Assembly: GCA_031177795.1 (NCBI GenBank)
Contig: JAPSKG010000136.1
Span: 1-6,458 of the forward strand
Reading direction: 5' to 3'
DNA: 6,458 nt
Source: Domibacillus sp.
GTDB lineage: Bacteria > Bacillota > Bacilli > Bacillales > Domibacillaceae
The position numbers were made by a program, and so were the translations under genes. A model generated the notes under the pieces. The model searched no databases and was not told the DNA's origin. It was given only the letters and a program-made list of their open reading frames with translations. Below are positions 1-5,851 of the stretch, one piece after another (the stretch's first letter is position 1; each line of letters opens with the position of its first letter).

Positions 1-4
1 AAAC

Positions 5-12
5 GGGGTGAT
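5..12 (+). promoter_or_regulatory. Ribosome binding site deciding the response-regulator start
   Basis: GGGGTGAT resembles the 3' part of the Bacillus consensus GGAGGTGAT and lies 7 bases before ATG at 20. The GTG at 8 and the ATG at 11 are part of this site and so are poor start codons. TGA triplets at 9-11 and 12-14 could end an upstream gene, which the window does not show. Confidence 0.6.
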
Positions 13-19
13 GAGCAAG

Positions 20-1153
20 ATGTTTAAAGTAGTAATTGCCGATGATGAAGCATTGATTCTAAAAAACTTGCAATTAATTATTCCATGGGCAAACCTTCAT
101 TGTGAAGTGGTCGGAACAGCAAAAAACGGGCAGGAAGCATACACTCTTTGCAAACAGCATCAAGCTGATTTGCTGTTAACGGATATTTCAATGCCAGGAA
201 TGACCGGGTTAGAGTTATTGAAACAGCTGAATCAACTTCCGAAAAAGCCTCTTGCCATTTTGGTTAGTGGATACGATGAATTTGAATATGCAAGAGAAGG
301 ATTAAAATACCACGCCCTTGATTATATTTTAAAACCAATCGATTACGATGAACTGCAACAATGCATTGAACGCGGCATTCAACAAATAAAAGAAAAAGCA
401 GAAAGAGAACATGAGAGCAAAAAACACAAGCTGTACGAACTGCTCACAATAGGTTCTGAACAAAAAGAAAAAATTCTGTTTCACAAAGAGCTTGTCCCAG
501 TTTTAATTGAAAAAAGAAATGCTGCTGAACAGCCGGTTGAGTTTTTGTTTCCCAGCCTGACAGTTAAGCATTTTCGCTATGCTCTTACAAGTCATGTGAC
601 CATACTTCTTGTAGAATGGCCGGTGGAAGAGCTGCTGGCTCTGCAAAGCTGCCTGAGGGACTGTACTACACACGACTGCAACATATTAATTGGTGCACCC
701 ATTACAGAAGAAGCAGAGGTAAAGCCAGCTGTTGAAGAACTTCAGAAATGGATGAGCATTCAGCACTTAGCGAATTCAAGGGTATTATTTTTGAAAGAAC
801 TATCGGCAAGTTATCAATCCAAAAAATCGGCCGCAGATTCTATTGGAGAAGCTGTCCGGTTTATTGAAGAACATTTTCATGAAGATATTAGTGCTGATCA
901 AGCCGCAGCCCGGGCGGACATGAGTGTCAGTTATTTCAGCTTATTGTTTAAACAAGTGACCGGCTCTACTTTTTTAGATTATTTAACAGGGTACCGGTTG
1001 GAAAAAGCGTGCTTTCTTCTTGTTCACACTCAAATGAAAACGTACGAAGTGGCAGAAAAAGTAGGCTATACAGACCAGCGTTATTTCAGTCAAGTTTTTA
1101 AAAAAAGACTTCATCAAACGCCAAGCGAATACCGAAAACAGCAAACAAAGTAA
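20..1153 (+). CDS. YesN-type response regulator: receiver domain plus AraC-family DNA-binding domain
   Basis: Cytoplasmic DNA-binding response regulator of a two-component system, about 377 residues, close to the usual size of the YesN family. The N-terminal receiver domain (about residues 1-120) shows the acidic pair D8/D9, the phosphoacceptor D55 in LLLTDISMPG, the conserved S83 in LVSGYDEFEYA and K105 in ILKPID. A charged, probably helical linker follows, then a middle region of about 140 residues that I cannot assign. The last ~100 residues form an AraC-type double helix-turn-helix, with VSYFSLLFKQVTGSTFLDYL and the signature VAEKVGYTDQRYFSQVFKK ending in TPSEYR. I chose ATG at 20 because GGGGTGATGA (5-14) is a good Shine-Dalgarno at proper spacing; in-frame GTG at 8 and ATG at 11 lie inside it. 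Partners of this family are usually YesM-type sensor kinases, often encoded directly upstream, outside this window. The likely target is the sugar operon downstream (inference). Confidence 0.93.
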   Translation: MFKVVIADDEALILKNLQLIIPWANLHCEVVGTAKNGQEAYTLCKQHQADLLLTDISMPGMTGLELLKQLNQLPKKPLAILVSGYDEFEYAREGLKYHALDYILKPIDYDELQQCIERGIQQIKEKAEREHESKKHKLYELLTIGSEQKEKILFHKELVPVLIEKRNAAEQPVEFLFPSLTVKHFRYALTSHVTILLVEWPVEELLALQSCLRDCTTHDCNILIGAPITEEAEVKPAVEELQKWMSIQHLANSRVLFLKELSASYQSKKSAADSIGEAVRFIEEHFHEDISADQAAARADMSVSYFSLLFKQVTGSTFLDYLTGYRLEKACFLLVHTQMKTYEVAEKVGYTDQRYFSQVFKKRLHQTPSEYRKQQTK

Positions 1154-1189
1154 AAACACCTTTTCAACGAAAAAGGTGTTTTTGTTTTT
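1152..1189 (+). terminator. Intrinsic terminator of the response-regulator gene
   Basis: A perfect 13-bp inverted repeat (1152-1164 and 1171-1183, core ACACCTTTT/AAAAGGTGT) encloses a 6-base loop, CAACGA. The right arm ends in TTTTT, followed by GTTTTT, giving a U-rich tail. The repeat begins inside the TAA stop codon of the regulator gene. It separates regulator transcription from the transporter operon downstream, which therefore needs its own promoter. Confidence 0.9.
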
Positions 1190-1227
1190 AGAGAAATTTC
1201 AACATTAAAAAGAGAAATGCCTCATTT

Positions 1228-1241
1228 TGAAAGCGGTTTAC
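1228..1241 (+). promoter_or_regulatory. cre-like operator box 1 (CcpA candidate)
   Basis: TGAAAGCGGTTTAC has the left half TGAAARCG of the CcpA cre consensus (TGNAANCGNWNNCW). The final C is one base later than in the 14-bp consensus. It shares 12 of 14 bases with a second box 33 bp downstream. CcpA repression of a sugar operon would fit, but the boxes could instead be binding sites for the AraC-type regulator encoded just upstream. Confidence 0.5.
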
Positions 1242-1264
1242 TTGATTTAAGATAAGAATATGAA
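1237..1264 (+). promoter_or_regulatory. Weak promoter candidate for the transporter operon
   Basis: TTTACT (1237-1242) and TATGAA (1259-1264), 16 bases apart, each match 4 of 6 bases of the SigA -35 and -10 hexamers. An alternative pair is TTGAAA (1227-1232) with TAAGAT (1248-1253), but its spacer is only 15 bases. A promoter must lie in this gap because the regulator gene ends in a terminator. Poor hexamers fit an activator-dependent promoter, with the YesN-type regulator as the likely activator (inference). The exact start site cannot be fixed by eye. Confidence 0.35.
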
Positions 1265-1274
1265 AACGCTTTAC
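1261..1274 (+). promoter_or_regulatory. cre-like operator box 2 (CcpA candidate)
   Basis: TGAAAACGCTTTAC, followed by AA, is the second copy of the box at 1228 and the better cre match, reading TGAAAACGCTTTACA. Like box 1 it has one extra base before the closing C. It overlaps the most plausible -10 region and ends about 20 bases before the start codon of the binding-protein gene, a position suited to repression by roadblock or promoter occlusion. Confidence 0.55.
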
Positions 1275-1294
1275 AACTTACAGGGGGGAACGAA

Positions 1295-2569
1295 ATGAAA
1301 AAACTATTGGTTTTAAGTACCGCTGCAATGCTGTCACTTGGGACGCTAAGCGCTTGCGGCAGCGACAAAAATGCGGATGCGGGCGGAAGCGAAGGAGAAA
1401 CAAAACTGACGCTCTGGTATCCGGAGGGGGACATGAGCCCGGCTTATAAAGAAATTATTAGCCAGTTTAACCAGGAGCATGATGGTGAAATTGAAGCGGA
1501 AATTGAATTTATTCCACGCGGAAATAAATACGCTTATGAAGATAAAGTATCAGCCGCTGCAACAAGCAATACATTACCAGATTTGTTGGCAATGGATGGA
1601 CCAAACGTGGCGAACTACGCGGACGCCGGAATTATCCAGCCAATTGATGGGATGGTCAAAGAACAAGATCAATTTGTTGATTCCGTTATCAAGCAAGGAA
1701 CGTTTCAAGATAAACTGTATGCCGTTGGGCCGACAGAATCAACTGTAGCCCTTTTCTACAACGTGAAAATGCTTGAAGAAGCAGGGATTACGCCGCCAAA
1801 AACATTAGAAGAAGCCTGGACATGGAATGAATTTTATGACGCTGCAAAAAAATTGACCAACAAAGAAAAAGGCATTTATGGCGTGAACTGGACGCTTGAT
1901 TATGGCGAATGGATTATTTACTTTACAGGGCCGACTGTGTGGAGCAATGGCGGAAGTTTTATTGCGGAAGATGGGTCAAAAGCGGATGGACACGTAAACG
2001 GCCCGAAAACAGTGGAGGCACTGGAGTATTTGCAAACATTTACTAAAGAAGGACTGGTGAACCTTCAGCCGACACCAACTGAATTTGAAGATGGGAAAGC
2101 TGCAATGATGCTTATGGGCTCATGGGAATGGGCTAAATTAAAAGATTATCCGGATACAGAATGGGGCATCACATATTATCCGAAGAGCCCAACTGGAGAA
2201 CAAGTATCTCCTTCAGGCGACTGGGCATGGGGTGTTTCCACAAGTGCAGAGGATAAAGAAGCAGCTGCCGAATTGCTGAATTTCATTCACACAAAAGAAA
2301 ACGTATTAAAACTTGCTGCAGTAGAAGACAAGCCGCCAGCACGGTCAGACGCATTTGCAGAATTGGCTGAATGGGACAAAGAGCCATTAAATGTTCTTAA
2401 AGATCAAGTGTTAAAAACAGCCCACCCGCGTCCATCTACTACGTCTTACCCGGTTTTATCAACAAAATATGGGCAAGCGGTACAAAATATTTTCCTCGGG
2501 GGCGATGTACAAGAAGAACTGGATAAAGTAGCGAAAGAAGTAGATACAGATATTGAACGGAAACAATAA
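1295..2569 (+). CDS. ABC transporter sugar-binding lipoprotein (CUT1, solute-binding family 1; MsmE/YesO-like)
   Basis: Extracellular, membrane-anchored solute receptor of an ABC importer, 424 residues, normal for the family. The N-terminus has the charged start MKK, a hydrophobic stretch (4-18) and the lipobox LSAC, so Cys21 should be lipidated after signal peptidase II cleavage. A Gly/Asp/Glu-rich linker follows. The mature part has the fold markers of family 1 sugar-binding proteins: KLTLWYPEGD at the first strand, the LPDLLAMDGPNVANYADAGIIQPID region, YAVGPTESTVALFYNVKMLEEAGITPPKT, and the late GKAAMMLMGSWEWAKLK segment. Its many aromatic residues (for example WTWNEF, WSNGG, GDWAWGV) suit sugar stacking. 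AGGGGGG at 1282-1288 lies 6 bases before the ATG. It is the first gene of the importer operon and is followed by two cognate permeases. The neighbouring GH32 enzyme suggests fructo-oligosaccharides or sucrose as ligand; the sequence alone does not prove this. Confidence 0.92.
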   Translation: MKKLLVLSTAAMLSLGTLSACGSDKNADAGGSEGETKLTLWYPEGDMSPAYKEIISQFNQEHDGEIEAEIEFIPRGNKYAYEDKVSAAATSNTLPDLLAMDGPNVANYADAGIIQPIDGMVKEQDQFVDSVIKQGTFQDKLYAVGPTESTVALFYNVKMLEEAGITPPKTLEEAWTWNEFYDAAKKLTNKEKGIYGVNWTLDYGEWIIYFTGPTVWSNGGSFIAEDGSKADGHVNGPKTVEALEYLQTFTKEGLVNLQPTPTEFEDGKAAMMLMGSWEWAKLKDYPDTEWGITYYPKSPTGEQVSPSGDWAWGVSTSAEDKEAAAELLNFIHTKENVLKLAAVEDKPPARSDAFAELAEWDKEPLNVLKDQVLKTAHPRPSTTSYPVLSTKYGQAVQNIFLGGDVQEELDKVAKEVDTDIERKQ

Positions 2570-2577
2570 CAACATTT

Positions 2578-2612
2578 TAAACAGGCAATCATATTCAATG
2601 ATTGCCTGTTTG
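2578..2612 (+). terminator. Intercistronic hairpin after the binding-protein gene (attenuator or mRNA stabiliser)
   Basis: AAACAGGCAATCAT (2579-2592) and ATGATTGCCTGTTT (2598-2611) form a perfect 14-bp stem with a 5-base loop, ATTCA. It lies 9 bases after the binding-protein stop codon. Only TTT, inside the stem, precedes GCTAAAAAGG, so the U-tail of a full terminator is missing. It probably causes partial termination or protects the upstream mRNA from 3' decay, giving more binding protein than permease. The Shine-Dalgarno of the next gene (2617-2624) lies just outside the stem and remains free. Confidence 0.7.
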
Positions 2613-2629
2613 CTAAAAAGGTGGTTTAA

Positions 2630-3538
2630 ATGGAAAAAACAATTACATCTGTAAATGTGGAAAAAAAATCGTTTACTTATGAAACGCAAAAACGATGGCT
2701 GGGGGTTGTTTTTTCACTGCCCGCTTTGGTTTTATTGTTTACCTTTTTGATTTTGCCCGTGGTTTTAGCGTTTGTCTACAGCTTTATGAATTACAACATG
2801 TTAAACCCGGATGGAAAAGAGTTTACAGGCCTCGATAATTACATTCGTCTTTTTAAAGATGCGGTTTTTCTAACAGCATTAAAAAACACATTGTATTTCA
2901 CTGCATTAGTTGTGCCAATCCAAAGTGCGGTCGCATTAGGGCTGGCTCTTTTAGTCAATAAAAAAGTGAAAGCAGCCGGGCTTGGCCGCATTTTCTTTTT
3001 TAGCCCAGTGGTTACTTCCATGGTAGTAGTGGCGATTTTATGGACATTTTTATACAACGTAGACAGCGGGCTGATTAATAATACATTGAACTTTTTCGGT
3101 ATTGAAAACCAGCCATTCCTGCTTAGCCCCGATCAAGCAATGAATTCCATTATTTTCATGTCAGTATGGCAGGCGGCCGGTTTTCAAATGATGATTTTCC
3201 TGGCAGGGTTAAAAGAAGTGCCGGAAGAGCTTTATGAAGCAGCGGAAATGGACGGAGCGAATGTATGGCAAAAGTTTCGCAATGTGACTATTCCATCTAT
3301 TAGCCATGTAACCGGTTTTGTTTTAATCATCACAACGATTCAAGCATTCCGCTTATTTATTCAGCCATATGTGATGACCAACGGAGGGCCAAGTGATTCT
3401 ACTAAAACATTGGTATTTATGCTTTATGAAAATGGATTTCAGTTTCGTGACGTCGGTTATTCATCCGCGATTGCCGTTGTTTTCTTCATAATCGTACTGG
3501 CAGCATCGCTTATTTTAAAGAAAGTATTAAAGCAGTAA
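2630..3538 (+). CDS. ABC transporter permease 1 (CUT1, MalF/MsmF/YesP-like)
   Basis: Integral membrane subunit of the sugar importer, 302 residues. Six hydrophobic segments are visible at about 26-50, 86-109, 120-143, 172-194, 228-248 and 276-298, after a short polar cytoplasmic N-terminus. The EAA loop that docks the ATPase is clear: ELYEAAEMDGANVWQKF, with E203-A-A and G209, followed by VTIPSI. The periplasmic-loop-type segment YVMTNGGPSDSTKTLVFMLYENGF is typical of MalF-type CUT1 permeases. The start ATG has AAAGGTGG 5 bases upstream, beyond the intercistronic hairpin. It pairs with the second permease, which begins 12 bases after its stop. Its partner ATPase is not encoded in the window. 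Family assignment is secure; the substrate is inferred from the GH32 neighbour. Confidence 0.94.
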   Translation: MEKTITSVNVEKKSFTYETQKRWLGVVFSLPALVLLFTFLILPVVLAFVYSFMNYNMLNPDGKEFTGLDNYIRLFKDAVFLTALKNTLYFTALVVPIQSAVALGLALLVNKKVKAAGLGRIFFFSPVVTSMVVVAILWTFLYNVDSGLINNTLNFFGIENQPFLLSPDQAMNSIIFMSVWQAAGFQMMIFLAGLKEVPEELYEAAEMDGANVWQKFRNVTIPSISHVTGFVLIITTIQAFRLFIQPYVMTNGGPSDSTKTLVFMLYENGFQFRDVGYSSAIAVVFFIIVLAASLILKKVLKQ

Positions 3539-3550
3539 GGAGTGGTTACA

Positions 3551-4396
3551 ATGCGGCATCAAACAAAACAGAAAATAGGGAAAACAGTCACTACATTGGC
3601 CATTTTGCTGCTTGGGTTTTTATTTATTGCTCCTCTTCTTTGGATGATTGTGGCTTCATTAAAACCAGAAACACTCATTTTTAAAGACATGGGCATTGCA
3701 GCTTTTTTGCCAAAAGATATGACACTGGATAACTATATCCAAATTTTATTTTCGGATCGCGCAAATTTCTTCCATTACATGTGGAACAGCTTGTTTTCCG
3801 TTAGCATGATTGTCATTTTCGGCTTAATTGTAAATTCTCTTTGTGCATATGCACTCGTGAAGTTAAAGTTTCCTGGCAGTGATTTTATTTTGATTGTCAT
3901 CATTGCTTTGTACGTGGTTCCGTTTGAGAGCATGCTGATTCCTTTGTATATTGTAGTAAATAACTTTGGCTGGATAAACGAATATCCGGCGTTGATTGTT
4001 CCATTTATCGCTTCTGCTTTTAATATTTTCTTGTTCCGCCAGTTTTTCATGGGCATTCCAAAAGAGCTGGAAGAAGCAGCGATGCTTGATGGAGCAAATC
4101 CATGGCAAACGTTTTGGAAAGTGGTGGTTCCTAATTCTAAACCGGTTTTTGCCACAGCAGCGATTTTGACGTTTGTCAGTCACTGGAGTGACTTTATGTG
4201 GCCTTTAATCGTTGCAACAGATGAATCAATCCGTACCGTTCAAGTAGGGATTCAATATTTGTTTACCGACAATAATATTGAGTACGGCCAAATTATGGCC
4301 GCACTGTCGCTAACAACAATTCCTGTTATTTTGATTTTTGTGTTTTTCCAGCGATATTACGTGCAAGGCATTACATCAAGTGGCGTGAAAGGATGA
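3551..4396 (+). CDS. ABC transporter permease 2 (CUT1, MalG/MsmG/YesQ-like)
   Basis: Second membrane subunit of the sugar importer, 281 residues from the chosen start. Hydrophobic segments lie at about 14-35, 79-102, 111-133, 145-165, 200-221 and 247-268. The EAA loop reads ELEEAAMLDGANPWQTFWK, with E175-A-A and G181, followed by VVVPNSKP. The C-terminus QRYYVQGITSSGVKG is the usual end of MalG-type permeases. I chose ATG at 3551 because GGAGTGG (3539-3545) is a Shine-Dalgarno 5 bases before it; the in-frame GTG at 3542 lies inside that site and would add three residues. The Shine-Dalgarno starts right after the permease 1 stop codon, so the two are probably translationally coupled. The stop TGA overlaps an ATG of the next reading frame (ATGA at 4393-4396). 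Confidence 0.94.
   Translation: MRHQTKQKIGKTVTTLAILLLGFLFIAPLLWMIVASLKPETLIFKDMGIAAFLPKDMTLDNYIQILFSDRANFFHYMWNSLFSVSMIVIFGLIVNSLCAYALVKLKFPGSDFILIVIIALYVVPFESMLIPLYIVVNNFGWINEYPALIVPFIASAFNIFLFRQFFMGIPKELEEAAMLDGANPWQTFWKVVVPNSKPVFATAAILTFVSHWSDFMWPLIVATDESIRTVQVGIQYLFTDNNIEYGQIMAALSLTTIPVILIFVFFQRYYVQGITSSGVKG
4388..4396 (+). promoter_or_regulatory. Ribosome binding site suggesting a TTG start for the GH32 gene
   Basis: AAAGGATGA spans the end of the permease 2 gene, including its stop codon, and lies 5 bases before TTG at 4402. The identical nonamer precedes the ATG of the next gene, 6 bases away (5837-5845). The ATG at 4393 is inside this site and has no Shine-Dalgarno of its own. Confidence 0.55.
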
Positions 4397-4401
4397 TTTT
4401 T

Positions 4402-5832
4402 TTGAAAAACGATGTGCAAATGAAAAAAGAGGCGTTTCGGCCGGCTGTGCATTTTAGCCCGTCTAAACACTGGATAAATGATCCGAATGGCCTTGTTTAT
4501 TATAAAGGAGAATATCATTTATTTTATCAGTATCATCCTCACAGCACCATATGGGGCCCCATGCACTGGGGCCATGCGGTGTCGACCGACTTGAACACGT
4601 GGGAAGAGCTTCCAATCGCTTTGTACCCTGATGAATTGGGGCAAATTTTCTCAGGCAGTGCGGTAGTTGACTGGCAAAACACAAGCGGATTCCAAACGGG
4701 GGAAGAAGCGGTACTGGTTGCTGTTTTTACTCATCACGGAGAAGACAATGAAAAGCAAAGCATTGCTTATTCTAATGACCGTGGCCGAACATGGGTGAAA
4801 TACAAAGGAAACCCGGTTATTTCAAATCCGGGCATAAAAGATTTCAGAGACCCAAAAGTTTTTTGGCATGAAGAGTCATCTAAATGGATTATGTCACTTG
4901 CCTGTGGAGATCATATTCAATTTTACGGATCACCTAACTTGAAAGATTGGAACTACCTTTCTTCTTTTGGTAAAGCACACGGTGCCCACGGAGGAGTGTG
5001 GGAGTGCCCGGATTTAATTTTCCTGGATGTGGAAGGAGAAAAATTTAAAAAATGGGTTTTAATTGTGAGTATAAATCCCGGCGGCCCAAATGGCGGCTCT
5101 GCTATTCAATATTTCACAGGAGACTTTGACGGCACTGTATTTGTGACAGACCAAAAAAAAGAAGAAGAAAAGTGGGCGGACTGGGGACGCGATTTTTACG
5201 CAGCGGTTACATGGAGCGGAACGGAACAGCCGATTTGGATTGGCTGGATGAACAACTGGCAGTACGCTAATCAAACCCCTACCGATAATTTTAGAGGATC
5301 TATGTCAATACCTAGAAAGCTTTTTCTTGAAAACAAGCGAGGAGACTATCAGCTCATTCAAAAACCGGTCTTTTCTGGCGAGCTGGAAAAACATCTTGTT
5401 TTTAAAGAGGAGCAAGGAACGTTCTGTTTGGAAAATCCGCTTGTTGTAAAAGTAACAGCAGCTCCGTTTACCGTTCAGTTAAAAATGAAACAAATTGATT
5501 CACCCACTTTTACGGTCCGGTTAAAAAGCGAAAGTTCCCAATTAGACATTGTGATTGACCAATCTGCCCACCAGGTACGAATTGATCGAACCAAAAGCGG
5601 GTTGGTTGAGTTTTCTGAACAATTTCCAAGCATTGACGTTATGCCGATAGATGTATTCCAGGAAGCTTTTTTATTGGTTGACAGGGCTTCTATCGAGTTG
5701 TTTGTTAATGAAGGCCGTTTTGTAATGACCGATTTGTTTTATTCTGTCGATTCCATTGAGGCAGTGGAATTTCGTGCTTCGTCAAATCAAGCTGAATATG
5801 AAAAACTGGTGATTCAATCAATTCGACCGTAA
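4402..5832 (+). CDS. Glycoside hydrolase family 32 beta-fructosidase, levanase/exo-inulinase type, cytosolic
   Basis: Hydrolyses terminal beta-fructofuranosyl bonds in sucrose or fructo-oligosaccharides, releasing fructose. About 476 residues from TTG at 4402 (479 from ATG at 4393; ATG at 4420 is possible but lacks a Shine-Dalgarno). The GH32 five-bladed propeller carries the three catalytic acids, numbered from the TTG: nucleophile D27 in WINDPNG, D150 in FRDPK and acid/base E201 in WECPDL. WGPMHWGHAVS, QIFSGSAVVDWQNTSGF, DFYAAVTW, WMNNWQYANQTPTDNFRGSMSIPRKL resemble levanases and exo-inulinases more than SacA/ScrB sucrose-6-phosphate hydrolases, which usually have DFYAPQ. A C-terminal beta-sandwich follows from about residue 325. 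No signal peptide or anchor is present, so it should act in the cytosol on sugar delivered by the neighbouring importer. Its start nearly overlaps permease 2, suggesting coupled translation. GH32 assignment is certain; exact substrate is not. Confidence 0.94.
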   Translation: MKNDVQMKKEAFRPAVHFSPSKHWINDPNGLVYYKGEYHLFYQYHPHSTIWGPMHWGHAVSTDLNTWEELPIALYPDELGQIFSGSAVVDWQNTSGFQTGEEAVLVAVFTHHGEDNEKQSIAYSNDRGRTWVKYKGNPVISNPGIKDFRDPKVFWHEESSKWIMSLACGDHIQFYGSPNLKDWNYLSSFGKAHGAHGGVWECPDLIFLDVEGEKFKKWVLIVSINPGGPNGGSAIQYFTGDFDGTVFVTDQKKEEEKWADWGRDFYAAVTWSGTEQPIWIGWMNNWQYANQTPTDNFRGSMSIPRKLFLENKRGDYQLIQKPVFSGELEKHLVFKEEQGTFCLENPLVVKVTAAPFTVQLKMKQIDSPTFTVRLKSESSQLDIVIDQSAHQVRIDRTKSGLVEFSEQFPSIDVMPIDVFQEAFLLVDRASIELFVNEGRFVMTDLFYSVDSIEAVEFRASSNQAEYEKLVIQSIRP

Positions 5833-5851
5833 AAAGAAAGGATGAATTAAG

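Noticed and set aside
1035..1048. TGAAAACGTACGAA as a further cre site
   Set aside because: Only the left half matches; the right half lacks the required C, and it lies in the conserved DNA-binding coding region of the regulator.
3775..4183. Two overlapping minus-strand open frames opposite permease 2
   Set aside because: They lie wholly opposite a clear permease gene, have no Shine-Dalgarno or recognisable domain, and are best explained as antisense shadows; the same holds for the other minus-strand frames.
4555..4573. GC-rich inverted repeat GGCCCCA...TGGGGCC inside the GH32 gene
   Set aside because: It encodes the conserved GH32 block WGPMHWGH and is explained by codon choice for repeated Trp-Gly-Pro/His residues; no T-run follows.
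4402..5832. Annotation as sacA-type sucrose-6-phosphate hydrolase
   Set aside because: Length fits, but there is no PTS gene nearby, the DFYAAVTW and WMNNWQYA blocks are of levanase/exo-inulinase type, and the neighbour is an ABC importer delivering unphosphorylated sugar.
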